Translations under genes and position numbers: made by a program
Assembly (NCBI GenBank): GCA_020723385.1
Contig: DYIZ01000029.1
Coordinates: 1-48,994 of the forward strand
Length of the DNA: 48,994 nt
Direction of reading: 5' to 3'
Source of the DNA: Candidatus Aquidulcis sp.
GTDB taxonomy: Bacteria > Chloroflexota > Anaerolineae > Anaerolineales > UBA4823
In this document: positions 10,501 to 17,922 of the stretch, piece by piece
How positions within the stretch are numbered: position 1 is the first letter of the stretch
Layout: every line of letters starts with the position of its first letter
Notes under the pieces: model-generated
What the model saw: the letters and a program-made list of their open reading frames with translations, nothing else
Told to the model about the DNA's origin: nothing
The model's database searches: none

Positions 10501-11115
10501 GCAGGTGGCCTCGATCATGATCACGATATACGCCTCGAGCCATTGGGGCGTTGCCGGCGGGGTAAATGTGCCTGTGCAGATGATTTTATGCGCCTCGGCC
10601 TCTTCGTGGCATTCGGTGATGTATTCGTCTCCCTCCATGAAGTCGAGCAGGATTTCGTAGGGGTAGGGATAGACCAGCTCCGTCACAAAGCTGAGATCGT
10701 CGTCAGTTGGATCCATATAGGCGCTCCAGGTTGCCTGGAGGGTGAGCTGCTCACCGGGGTAGGTGGCGTCGCTTGCCAGGCGGCGGGTTCCATCCGGGTT
10801 GAGAGGGATGATCTGCGCGGGCGCGCCGGGAGTGATCGAGGGGAGATTGTCCAACGGAGGAAAGACAACCCCCTGTGTTCTTCCCGGCTGGGATGCGAAG
10901 GGCGCAGATGACCAGGAATCCAGGGCAGCGGTCGAAGGGTCATCTCCTCGATCCGCCTGGTAATCCTGCTGCGCCTGGGCTGCCGCGTCTGCCAGCGGGT
11001 TGCCGCCCCCCATGGGGCTGTTGCCGCTCAGGGCGGGATTCGCCCCCAGGCACAGGCACAATACGATGAGCATTGCGATGATGCCAGTTCGGAAAAGTTT
11101 GGTTATGGCATTCAT
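4549..11115 (-). CDS. Giant secreted CARDB/beta-propeller surface protein (2188 aa)
   Basis: The protein starts with a signal peptide (residues about 1-31, LIVLCLCLGANPALSG). Several Ig-like regions and a long coil-like stretch lie before residue 800. A propeller-like region covers about 800-1180, with repeats such as QVAFDTDGDALAVWER. Three tandem CARDB domains follow at about 1190-1500 (DLAIGSEDIAF, DLRVDWAHSI and DLTLDASDIQI, each ending near a DxxNxIxExxExNN motif). After a YLYLPVIQRDWPPPTWH linker, the region from 1515 to 2188 is homologous to the 743-aa protein encoded downstream. No enzymatic motif is visible. CARDB folds are known adhesion and scaffold modules. A function in cell-surface attachment is inferred. 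The stop codon lies in a heptamer repeat, and GGAGACTCACC precedes the ATG. Confidence 0.86.
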   Translation of the reverse strand: MNAITKLFRTGIIAMLIVLCLCLGANPALSGNSPMGGGNPLADAAAQAQQDYQADRGDDPSTAALDSWSSAPFASQPGRTQGVVFPPLDNLPSITPGAPAQIIPLNPDGTRRLASDATYPGEQLTLQATWSAYMDPTDDDLSFVTELVYPYPYEILLDFMEGDEYITECHEEAEAHKIICTGTFTPPATPQWLEAYIVIMIEATCSLYTTPQSSVNFTGQVQWSDGAPNTDMGFQLPVAPILELTVFPTPTDGAKDIIISQGGLGPLLSWSDYNSGLVCNANPDPETTDIYYEAYLRKQGGSWEDVGDGTNCTRNLLFGPNDITCLEDGTPALYEWEIDAIDVKYEICRDPGVNTFKFTTGTCYPTIEKVTPKFEEYFLTGLSVDNLYHVEVNWLGTAYGDPPVAPFGTVEFELNGNVIQETGQEWGADHTYNMGSDFNASLSGGGNTLEITAINSEGIESDPYTLEPMVFPIPNWITQFALGNFQVDLQAMTVKYARDIEYPDPHFQAQVHVPGWVPYLGGANMGIVETYAKVGAEACSDGSGSVSLSGNTGVELTPNATLSGGVSGVGNVKLGPPSGLDLTDASFALNIGGEIKKEMGIADLVPGLRAAEEWWLVGRIVKWFNSKANVEAAIGPRIDINANFKDENDVLKFDSGGGTGLIDMSLTLTLQVFESLKASLTGGGTPRVVVQVPPAGAWGYLKELAIRLYAKAVLTVWKFEGAWERGVTCSLPAGACVSDEGEDRAASGPTWHLMERDYVGIDYASFIGSTSPLKGDGLEEEVASEAPLVTNVFPLANPALAVRADGQQMVLWVHDDPLKPNAQGEEIYAANWTGSAWITDTLTDDNFQDFAPQVAFDTDGDALAVWERTNTVHISPSLDVTYTNSFEIGWAEWDGVDWSAPANLTGNSLLDTAPELARGGDGALLALWRTSDGYDFMGDVGHPITLTYAVWNGSAWNAPAAAATGLTNIIDVDLAVYSTSQAAIVMAKDADGDPLTGSDTELIYAAWNGAAWSAVMPLTSDAITDTTPTLAFDGSGQPVIVWLRDGALVMQTGWAGSPAPVRPDSTSGAFLDFKLLPDPSGNLALLWQSLTVEGVDVSYAVYDAAHTSWSADHQLTDDDSLEEAISPAFAADGTLYMAYQKVAMEWITQTYQISPTLTITVTHVPEMEQTDLYLLSYDFETDLAIGSEDIAFSVENPAPGTGVIISATVHNLGDFAVTGGVAAFYDGDPGAGGTQIGASQPLDSPFRSGVTDTVSVAWSVPAGANPHTVYVIVDPANAIPEDNEANNQATRGAVLPDLRVDWAHSIHSTDRITLTAAIINAGYSPAIAPFPVIFRAGDPATGTMLGAVSLGNNLAPGEQITIWQALADPYTLAGLGDTFWAVADDTGVVPESNETNNADYGAFGVLPDLTLDASDIQIGETVTVTIHNTGVTTATAVALTVWQDGITGTVLLNGNMGDIAPGGSQTIGLALPEGATSLWVKADPDNLIAESRESNNLAVKHFSPPTYYLYLPVIQRDWPPPTWHFQVVDAPLYIQNVSLRSLAVDSADHLHAAYGGDHLYHAFDNGGGWQYEVVDDSRGVGRWASLALDSDDHPHIAYEDDGNGCLKYGRFDGANWHIETVDCSNGNTGAYVSLVLDAQDRPRIAYHEYATGDIKSARWDGTQWNITIVEVGQTGVNSRLGQFNDIAVDSSGVTHITYNDGGWGGVNPDQLKHAVWDGSQWQMEVLHAGDCCHYNSLAADASGLHLLYQTYSDSNTTVLLYTEYTGGAWQPAETIISNNYFLDNPSLVLDPAGRPHISFTYRIPASNELRYTYKDGSAWQMQTATSGLGVFTEATSLALDDSDNPQILYWDEKQGLLGCTRSNGSIWNTETVGESGDVGYYSSLALDDDGRPHVGYFDAQGGKVKYAAWDGSAWHNTVVEGSTNSGLLALGGNLVLALDSLGSPHISYFFSPASETHYASWTGSAWQISGVERGRNSTASLALDANDRPLITYRADPEGQRYAFWDGAAWQFQTIDPAGSFDNRIVLNSAGRPHIIYNPNYDLRYAWWDGAAWHTETVDSDGTIWMLSLVLDSADRPHISYQDNSSMEIKYAWWDGSQWHKEVVDSTWRGAYPSIALDSADRPHISYYNLDLRSLRYARWNGSAWIIETVAVGQVGEYTSLVLDEYDFPHITYYDRAMKDQLYAWLGR

Positions 11116-11140
11116 GGTGAGTCTCCTTTGGGTGAAATGG

Positions 11141-11240
11141 TTTATGGCTTATGGCGTATGGCTTATGGCGTCTAGCGTATGGCGAATACTGAAAGAGCGC
11201 CATACGCTATTCGCTATTTGCTATACGCCATACGCCATTT
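11141..11240. repeat. Heptanucleotide inverted-arm repeat, copy 2
   Basis: This is the longest copy. The left arm (11141-11185) has about six TTATGGC/GTATGGC units, then a short AATACTGAAAGAG centre. The right arm (11199-11240) has six exact 7-bp steps: GCCATAC, GCTATTC, GCTATTT, GCTATAC, GCCATAC, GCCATTT. The right arm is translated as the C-terminus of the metzincin gene (GVWRIANSE) and contains its TAG stop at 11207-11209. The repeat occupies the whole junction between the metzincin gene and the 2188-aa gene. Confidence 0.88.
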
Positions 11241-13768
11241 CCGTCGGCGAACACGATTTCGAAATAGCCCTCCCCGGCGGGCAGCGTCTGTTGGTCAATG
11301 ATCAGCGCGCTGCCCACCACGTCAATCCCGACCGTCGTCCACGATTGGCCGCCGTCGGCGGTGAAGCGGATCAAGGCTGGCGTGTTAGGATCGAGCCAAT
11401 GGAGGGTCAATCCCTGGGAAGATTGATCCAGCCAGGGTTTGGCAGATGGCCCGGCGGGGCTGACCAAAACCCTTTGGGCGATGGGCGTCCCCCAGCGCGT
11501 TAGCCGGACGAGAGCGACCGGCCAGCCGGGGTGTGGCACGATTACGCTGATGGATTGCGCGGTGTAACCGGCGATGTCGGCTATCCGATCCACCGCAACC
11601 GGCTGCGAGGCGAGGATAGCCCCGGCATCGTCCAGCAGTTCGATGGCATACTCGCTGAATGGAGGCGGCTGCGTGGGTGCGCGGCGTAGACCATATACCG
11701 GCAGCAGCGTGGCCGAGCCGTCGGCGCTGAACGCGGCGCGAATCCATAGGCTGTCTGTGGCCGTTAGCGCGGGCTGGCGAGCGCCGTTGTCGCGTAGAGC
11801 CTCGTACAGCTTCACGTAAACGTAATCCGAGATCCAGGTTGGCCCGGTGTGGCAATAGGACATGAGATCAACGCTGTCATCAGGGTGGTGCCAGGCGAGG
11901 AAGTAGGGCCACCAGGATAGCCGCAGACCCCATTGGCCGATATGCCCATCTGGGTAGGGATAACCTGGCTCCGGAGAGTACGAATCGCAGCCGGTGTGGA
12001 GCAACCCCATGTTGTGACCAGCCTCGTGCGCAAATATCGTCGAATCATAATCGAGACCCATCGAAATCCGGATTCCGACGAAGCCCATGCCGCCATAAGG
12101 CTCATCCCAATTCCCGCCCGAATCGTTGTCAGCGGGGATGTGGCCGTAATAGAACTGCGCCGCTGGCGCGCCGTCGGCGGTTTTGATGTCACGAACGTAA
12201 TTCAGCAGCCGCACCCATTCGGCGGGCGTTCCCAGGTTTCCGGCAAATTCAATGGGCGACCGATTGGATGTGTCAAGCCCGCTGATCGGGTAGACTTCCA
12301 TCGTCCAACTGCTGACGGTATCGGTGATATGCCCTGGGAAGTATTCGCCGGTGGGGGTGTGGGTATAGTTTACCGGTACGACTTTCACATCGAGGGGCGG
12401 CACGCTGGTGAAGGTAAACGTAGCCTGGGCTGAGTTGTTCGTCTCGTCGGTTTCTGAGAATTCATTGGCGGGATCAACGGTTGCGATCAGCGTGATCTGC
12501 CCGGAGAGCCACTCCGCCGGCAGGAGGGCGCTAAATTCGTAGTTGGTTGCCATGCCATAAGGAGGAACGACGGTCAACGTGCCGGAAAGCGGCTGCCCAC
12601 CGCGTAAGCCGGTCAACGACATTTCGATCCAATCTTCTTCCAGGTAGACGCCGCCGGTGGATTTGTTGATCTGCACCAACACTGCCCCTGGACGGCTCTC
12701 GACCAGCGGGACGGTGTTTCCTTCGGTCTGCACTGCCTGGCTGATCTTGATCCGGGCAATGGACAGGTCGAGCGGCCCACCGGTGAAGTCCAGATCGCCC
12801 CAACTGGGAGGGGCAGTGACGTGTATGTTCCGCGGGAAGAAGACAAAGGCATTTTTACTGGCGGTGAGGTTATAGTCGCCGGGGGGTAGCCCATTGAACG
12901 CGAAACTGCCATCGCTGCCGGTGGTGATACTCCAGCCGTTGTCGTTGTGGATGGTCACGCCCGCTATAGGCGCGCCGCCGCTGTCGGTTACGCGGCCTGT
13001 AAGGGAATAAGGGTAAGGCTTTCGCGCGATGGGCAAGTAAACCTCGAATGGAAGGCTCGCGAAATCCTGTCCAGCGGCATTGGGCGGGAGGCTGACGGTG
13101 CGCGTGGGCGGCGCGAAGGTATAGCCGCCCAGGGTCGGGGTGAGCGTGTAAGTCCCGCTGAGAACGTTGGTGATGGTGTAATAGCCGCCGGCGTTCGTCG
13201 TGGCGCTCAGGGCGCTGGAGGCCGAGACGACGACGCTGCCAAGCGGCGTGTGGCTGCTGGAGGTCACGCGCCCGGAGATGAGATAGGTTTTTGGGGTTTT
13301 GGGCGCACCCGTGAAATCTTGCCCGGCGGCGTCCGGCGGAACGCTGACCGTGCGCGTGGGCGGCGTGAAATCGAAGCCAGCCAGCGTGGGCGTCAGCGTG
13401 TAGGCGCCGGTGATCAGATTCGTGAAGGTGTAGAAACCGCTGGCGTCCGTGGCGGCGTTGAAACCACCCGTGGCGGAGATCACCACGCCGGGGAGGGGAT
13501 CGTTCTCGGCGGTGGACACGCGGCCGGAGATGGCGAGCGCCCCGGTGACAACCCGGGTATCGAGGGTCTCGGCGGATTGGAGACTCCCTTCCGGCCAAAG
13601 GGGGTCTCCACCCCCGGCGGCTGAGGCGCGCCAGGTGACGATGAGCGCCGTCGAGGCCAGGGCCGCGCCGATCAGGATTGAGATCAATACCGATAAGCGC
13701 GGGGAGAAACCGAGGTTGGCGATACGTTGCCATGAAGAATTGGGCAGGGTTCGTTTTGTGAGAAGCAT
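11207..13768 (-). CDS. Membrane-tethered or secreted metzincin-type zinc metalloprotease
   Basis: This 853-aa protein has an N-terminal hydrophobic segment (about residues 25-50). Two carboxypeptidase-regulatory-like domains follow (about 78-150 and 160-235, both ISGRV...GxYTxTPTLxGxxFxPPTRTVS). Next come a VYLPIARKP linker near 245, a third such domain (SLTGRVTDSGGAPIAGV) and a CARDB-like region (about 340-460). The catalytic part carries HEAGHNMGLLH (His581, Glu582, His585, His591), the metzincin HExxHxxGxxH zinc site. Met636 in DLMSYCH is the likely Met-turn, so the active site appears intact. Family knowledge predicts an extracellular endopeptidase. The substrate is unknown, and the neighbouring giant surface proteins are possible targets or partners. 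The last nine residues are encoded by a heptamer repeat. GTGAGGTAACCCG precedes the ATG. Confidence 0.87.
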   Translation of the reverse strand: MLLTKRTLPNSSWQRIANLGFSPRLSVLISILIGAALASTALIVTWRASAAGGGDPLWPEGSLQSAETLDTRVVTGALAISGRVSTAENDPLPGVVISATGGFNAATDASGFYTFTNLITGAYTLTPTLAGFDFTPPTRTVSVPPDAAGQDFTGAPKTPKTYLISGRVTSSSHTPLGSVVVSASSALSATTNAGGYYTITNVLSGTYTLTPTLGGYTFAPPTRTVSLPPNAAGQDFASLPFEVYLPIARKPYPYSLTGRVTDSGGAPIAGVTIHNDNGWSITTGSDGSFAFNGLPPGDYNLTASKNAFVFFPRNIHVTAPPSWGDLDFTGGPLDLSIARIKISQAVQTEGNTVPLVESRPGAVLVQINKSTGGVYLEEDWIEMSLTGLRGGQPLSGTLTVVPPYGMATNYEFSALLPAEWLSGQITLIATVDPANEFSETDETNNSAQATFTFTSVPPLDVKVVPVNYTHTPTGEYFPGHITDTVSSWTMEVYPISGLDTSNRSPIEFAGNLGTPAEWVRLLNYVRDIKTADGAPAAQFYYGHIPADNDSGGNWDEPYGGMGFVGIRISMGLDYDSTIFAHEAGHNMGLLHTGCDSYSPEPGYPYPDGHIGQWGLRLSWWPYFLAWHHPDDSVDLMSYCHTGPTWISDYVYVKLYEALRDNGARQPALTATDSLWIRAAFSADGSATLLPVYGLRRAPTQPPPFSEYAIELLDDAGAILASQPVAVDRIADIAGYTAQSISVIVPHPGWPVALVRLTRWGTPIAQRVLVSPAGPSAKPWLDQSSQGLTLHWLDPNTPALIRFTADGGQSWTTVGIDVVGSALIIDQQTLPAGEGYFEIVFADGNGVWRIANSE

Positions 13769-13781
13769 CGGGTTACCTCAC

Positions 13782-13870
13782 ATGGCTTATCGTGTATGGC
13801 CTATGGCGTATGGCGAATACCGAAAGAGCCATACGCTGTTTGCCATTCGCTATACGGTAGAGCTATTCGC
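13782..13870. repeat. Heptanucleotide inverted-arm repeat, copy 3
   Basis: The left arm has units ATGGCTT, ATCGTGT, ATGGCCT, ATGGCGT and ATGGCGA (13782-13816). A centre of ATACCGAAAGA is followed by a right arm of GCCATAC, GCTGTTT, GCCATTC and GCTATAC (13828-13855), then CTATTCGC. The TAG stop (13863-13865) of the 81-aa gene lies at its edge in the same GCGAATAG context as the metzincin stop. Confidence 0.85.
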
Positions 13871-14108
13871 AATCTCTTGCTGTTTGTTCTTCGCTGGCTG
13901 GAGGCTCGGACTGCGCCTCATCAGCATGGGTGAGTTGTTCGGCCAGGAAATTTGCCAGCGCTTCGATACTGCCAAACCCTTGTTTTTCCTGGCGGTTTAC
14001 ATCTTCGAGGCTGAATCGCCATACTCCCGGCTGTTTGCGGGATGCTGGGCGCTCCTGCCAGGCGCGCAATAAATAAGCGAGATAACGGGAAACAGAGGGT
14101 GTGTTCAT
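13863..14108 (-). CDS. Small conserved-looking protein (81 aa), unknown function
   Basis: This 81-residue protein begins MNTPSVSRYLAYLLRAWQERP, followed by WRFSLEDVNRQEKQGFGSIEALANFLAEQL and a short acidic tail. The pattern YLLRxW...WRxSLEDxxxxxxxGFxSLExLxxFL recalls small uncharacterised proteins I associate with Chloroflexota, but I cannot name a family. No signal peptide or membrane segment is visible. AAGGAGACG precedes the ATG. It is transcribed divergently from the SARP-type regulator, with only 91 bp between the start codons, so the two may share a control region. It heads the run of secreted-protein genes leftward. A regulatory or accessory role is possible but not shown. Confidence 0.7.
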   Translation of the reverse strand: MNTPSVSRYLAYLLRAWQERPASRKQPGVWRFSLEDVNRQEKQGFGSIEALANFLAEQLTHADEAQSEPPASEEQTARDCE

Positions 14109-14132
14109 CGTCTCCTTACAGAATATTTCCGC

Positions 14133-14138
14133 TATAAT
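14133..14138 (+). promoter_or_regulatory. Possible -10 element of the SARP regulator
   Basis: TATAAT lies 61 nt upstream of the chosen ATG at 14200, in the 91-bp divergent region. No good -35 hexamer is found at 16-18 bp, which would fit an activator-dependent promoter. The match rests on the hexamer alone. Confidence 0.35.
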
Positions 14139-14199
14139 GTTAGCAACTTATCGTTCAGAAATCGTTAAGAGTTGGCCTGGAAGAACACGGAGTTTGTTC

Positions 14200-17100
14200 A
14201 TGCTCCAATTCAAGCTGCTTGGCGGACCGCAAGTGATCCGTGATGGGGATGAGCTAAAAGGTTTTGTTTCCCGCAAAGCCCAGGCGCTTCTGTTTTACCT
14301 GGTTGTGACACGGCGCGCCCAATTTCGCGAAACATTGCAAGGTTTGCTCTGGGGTGATGCCTCGCAGACACACGCGGCCGGGAATCTGCGCGTGGCGCTC
14401 AATAACTTGCGGCAGGTTGTTCCAGGTTTTCTCGATATCACCCGTTCCCAGGTGGCGATCAGCCAGGAAAGCGATTTTTGGCTGGATGTGGCCGATTTCG
14501 AGGTGAGCGCCGCACGCCCGGAAATCGAGCAATTGCAGCGGGCCGTTGACTTATTTTGCGGCGACTTGCTCGACGGCTTCTGCGTATCCGATTCACAGCC
14601 GTTCGAAGAGTGGCTCTTGGCTGAGCGTGAACGCCTGCGGATGATGATGCTGCAATCTCTGCATGGTTTAGTTTCGTACTATACGACTCGAGGTGAATAT
14701 TCGGCGGGCATCAAGCATGCTACCCGGCTCCTGGCAGTAGACCCCTGGCGAGAGGAAACTCATCGTGATCTGATGCGCCTGCTGGCCCTCAGCGGGCAGC
14801 GCAGCGCGGCATTGGCCCAATACGAGCAGTGCCGCCGTTTGTTGGCCGCCGAATTGGGACTGGAACCGCTCGAAGAGACACGGGCGTTGTACGAGGCATT
14901 GGTCAATCGAGAGTTCAATGGGCTGCCTGGGCCAGTGGGTAACGACCCGGAAAATTTAACCCAGGCATTTGTCATACCCTTTGTAGGTCGCAGCGAGGAG
15001 CATGCTTGCCTGGTGAAATATTGGCAGGCGGCGCAGCGCGGCAATGGCTGTTTGACGCTAATCGAAGGCGAGGCCGGGATCGGTAAATCCCGGCTGGCCG
15101 ATGAAATCACACGTTACCTGCGCACCCAGGGGGCAACCGTTTTGCATGGGCATTGTTACGAATTTGGCAACGATGTGCCCTATTTCCCGATTGTGCAGGC
15201 TTTACGGGGGTATCTGGCGCATCTATCTTCTTGTGTGGGCAAACCAACGGGCCGCGCGCCCCTGGCTCGCGAGTTATCCCCTGTCTGGCTGGCAGAGTTG
15301 TCGCGTTTACTCCCAGAAGTGACCGATATCTGGCCGGGACTACCCGATCCGCCGTCGCATTCGGCGGACACTTCCCGCCAACGGCTTTTCGAAGCTGTGG
15401 CGCGGTTCCTCGGCGCGATCATTCACCCATCCACGTCACTCTGTCTATTTCTGGACGATCTGCACTGGGCGAGTCAGACCACCCTGGATCTTTTACACTA
15501 CCTTGTGCGCCAGCTTTCCGGCCAATCGGTCTGGATCCTTGGAACCTACCGGCCCGAAGAAATCGAGTTGAGCCATCCTTTGATGCGTCTGCGCCAGGGG
15601 CTGCGCCGCGACAGCCAGTTGACACTCTTGACTTTGAAGCCGCTCTCGGCCGATGCAGTCAGTGAGTTGGCCTGTGCATTGGGAATGGAAAAAGACGAAT
15701 GCACGCTGTTGGGAAATCATCTCTATCGGGAGAGTGAAGGCAACCCGTTTATTTTGACTGAAACCCTGAATAGCCTGCAAGAGCAGGGGACTTTACAGCC
15801 CCAAAAGGGTGGTTGGTGTCTGTGCGGCTCACTGCCGGGCGATCTGCTTCCTGCCAGTGTCAAGGATGTGATCCTTCAGCGTGTAGGGAGATTGAGCATT
15901 GCAGCACAGCGGCTGTTGGCACTGGCGGCAGTCATCGGCCAGCCATTCGACTTGCCGTTATTACAGGCTGTGTCTGACAGTGAAGCGAATGTGGATAATT
16001 GTTTAGGGGAATGGCTGGAGCGAAGGTTGGTTCAGCCATCAATGATCAGTGATCGGTTTAAGGGCGAAGAACTGACCACTGATCACCATTCACATAAAAC
16101 CGGTTATGACTTTTCTCACGACAAGATTCGCGCCGCCGTTTACTATCACACTTCACCAGCCCAACGGCGGTTCCTGCATCACCGGGTGGGCAGCGCTCTC
16201 GAAGCACTGAGCAACACAGCTCCGGCTGATTTCATCGAACGGCTGGCCTATCATTTCGAACAGGCAGGGGATGTGGAGAAAGCCCTCGAGTATCTACCAC
16301 AGGCTGCCGAGCACGCCGCAGCCATTTATGCAGCCCAGGATGCTTTGAATTATTATGCCCGCGGCCAGGCTTTGCTTGCCGAAAATGACGAGCGGCAGTG
16401 GCTGTTGATGCTTGGGCAGGCCAAGGTGCTGCGGTTTCTCAACGATTATGAACAAGCCATTGCTATTTGCCAGAAGACTCTTTACAACGCTCAGTCCATC
16501 TGGCAGTTGCGGGCAGTTAATCTTCTGGGCGATATCTACCGCGAGCACCGGGACTACGATCAGGCCCGCCAAACGCTCGAACAGGGCAGCCGGTTGACGG
16601 CGGCGCTGGCAGCGCAATCCAGCCAGGATTTGACCCGCGAGCAGGCCCAGGCAAAGCAATCTTTAGGTGTGCTCGAACGAGAACAAGGCAACCTGTCGGC
16701 TGCCCAGGCCCTGTTGTCCGAAGCGCTGGCGCTATACCGCCAGGCTGACGAACCATCGCCCATTGCAGAGTGTTTGCGCAGCCTGGGGGATGTGTGCGCT
16801 GACCGCGGCGATTATGCTCAAGCCAGAGTCAATTATCATGAGGCTTTGTCTCTATTCCAGGAGATCGGCAACCGCCAGGGCGAAGCTGTCTGCCGGCGTA
16901 TCATCGGGGTGGCCTTCTGGCGTGAAGCCAATCACGATGCTGCCCACCAATCTTTCACCGAAAGTCTGCAAATCTGCCGGGCTATCGGCGACCGCCAGGG
17001 AGAAGCAGCCAGCCTCAACGGTTTAGGTATGACCGCCATCGTTAGAAATGATATTGACGGGACAGAACGTTATTGGCAGGAAAGCGCGGCTATTTATCGG

Positions 17101-17922
17101 CAGTTGGGACTGGATAAACGCACTGCCTCCGCACTGCACAACCTCGCCATTCTTTATATGGATCATGGCAAAATCAATCAAGCCCAGCAATGCCTGGAGG
17201 ATGCCCTGACTATCAACCGGGCGGCTGATGCCCGGGTGGATCAGGCCTTGGATATGGGTTGGCTCGGTAAGCTGCATTGGCTGCTTGGCGACTACGCCGC
17301 CGCAGCCGATTACCTGGACAAAACCCTGGCGCTGGATCGAGAAACCGGCGGGAGCAAAGAACAGGATTATCATCTGTTGTGGCGTGCAATGGTTGCCTGC
17401 GAAACAGGTGACTGGAATAAAGCTGCTGAATGCCTCCAGGAAGCGCAGCAGTGGATTGAAACCAGCGGCCCAGATCCATCCAAAGTTTTTGATGTTCACT
17501 TCTGGATGGGTGAATTAGCTCTGGCCCAGGGCGATGCCGCGGCTGCCCTCCGCCATGTTCAATGGATCATGGCGGATGAGGGCCAACCACGCGCCCGGAA
17601 AATGGCCGGCATCGTCAATGATTTATTGGGCAGAATCCACGCGGCGGGCTTGAGCGATTCCCCGCATGACCCAAAACCGTACTTTGAACGCGCCCAATCC
17701 CTGCTTCAAAACGAATCGCCCGGATACAACTATGGCGTATTCTTGCGGCATTACGGTATCTTTCTGGCTAGAAATGGCGATTTGGCTTCGGGGATAAGCT
17801 GCTTACAGGAAGCTCAAACCCTTTTCGAGACACTGGGATTCCGAGGCGAGCTTGGAAAAATAGAAAAGGCATTGGCAGAGATTGATCCCTATGGCCTGAT
17901 GGCGACAATAACTCGGCTGTAG
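14200..17922 (+). CDS. SARP/BTAD-type transcriptional regulator with STAND ATPase and TPR repeats
   Basis: This 1240-aa regulator begins MLQFKLLGGPQV with an AfsR/SARP-like winged-helix DNA-binding domain (about residues 1-95). A bacterial transcriptional activation (BTAD) domain follows to about 250. An AAA/STAND ATPase has the Walker A motif GEAGIGKS at residues 290-297 and the Walker B-like LCLFLDDLHW near 415-424. From about residue 660 to the end there are many tetratricopeptide repeats, for example QARVNYHEALSLFQEIGNRQGEA. Such proteins are ATP-switched activators with a TPR sensor. The frame is open from 14101, but the ATG at 14200 with GGAG at 14189-14192 matches the domain start. It is divergent from the 81-aa gene. 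No secondary-metabolite biosynthesis genes are near, so the likely targets are the adjacent surface-protein genes (inference). Confidence 0.87.
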   Translation: MLQFKLLGGPQVIRDGDELKGFVSRKAQALLFYLVVTRRAQFRETLQGLLWGDASQTHAAGNLRVALNNLRQVVPGFLDITRSQVAISQESDFWLDVADFEVSAARPEIEQLQRAVDLFCGDLLDGFCVSDSQPFEEWLLAERERLRMMMLQSLHGLVSYYTTRGEYSAGIKHATRLLAVDPWREETHRDLMRLLALSGQRSAALAQYEQCRRLLAAELGLEPLEETRALYEALVNREFNGLPGPVGNDPENLTQAFVIPFVGRSEEHACLVKYWQAAQRGNGCLTLIEGEAGIGKSRLADEITRYLRTQGATVLHGHCYEFGNDVPYFPIVQALRGYLAHLSSCVGKPTGRAPLARELSPVWLAELSRLLPEVTDIWPGLPDPPSHSADTSRQRLFEAVARFLGAIIHPSTSLCLFLDDLHWASQTTLDLLHYLVRQLSGQSVWILGTYRPEEIELSHPLMRLRQGLRRDSQLTLLTLKPLSADAVSELACALGMEKDECTLLGNHLYRESEGNPFILTETLNSLQEQGTLQPQKGGWCLCGSLPGDLLPASVKDVILQRVGRLSIAAQRLLALAAVIGQPFDLPLLQAVSDSEANVDNCLGEWLERRLVQPSMISDRFKGEELTTDHHSHKTGYDFSHDKIRAAVYYHTSPAQRRFLHHRVGSALEALSNTAPADFIERLAYHFEQAGDVEKALEYLPQAAEHAAAIYAAQDALNYYARGQALLAENDERQWLLMLGQAKVLRFLNDYEQAIAICQKTLYNAQSIWQLRAVNLLGDIYREHRDYDQARQTLEQGSRLTAALAAQSSQDLTREQAQAKQSLGVLEREQGNLSAAQALLSEALALYRQADEPSPIAECLRSLGDVCADRGDYAQARVNYHEALSLFQEIGNRQGEAVCRRIIGVAFWREANHDAAHQSFTESLQICRAIGDRQGEAASLNGLGMTAIVRNDIDGTERYWQESAAIYRQLGLDKRTASALHNLAILYMDHGKINQAQQCLEDALTINRAADARVDQALDMGWLGKLHWLLGDYAAAADYLDKTLALDRETGGSKEQDYHLLWRAMVACETGDWNKAAECLQEAQQWIETSGPDPSKVFDVHFWMGELALAQGDAAAALRHVQWIMADEGQPRARKMAGIVNDLLGRIHAAGLSDSPHDPKPYFERAQSLLQNESPGYNYGVFLRHYGIFLARNGDLASGISCLQEAQTLFETLGFRGELGKIEKALAEIDPYGLMATITRL

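Noticed and set aside
9580-10911. 443-codon open frame on the plus strand
   Set aside because: Antisense shadow of the same giant gene, with no recognisable motif and no Shine-Dalgarno.
11141-13870. Heptamer arrays considered as CRISPR
   Set aside because: Units are 7 bp with no unique spacers, arms are inverted and no cas genes are present.
14200-17922. SARP regulator taken as a sign of an antibiotic gene cluster
   Set aside because: No polyketide, peptide or terpene synthase genes are in the window. The neighbours are surface proteins.
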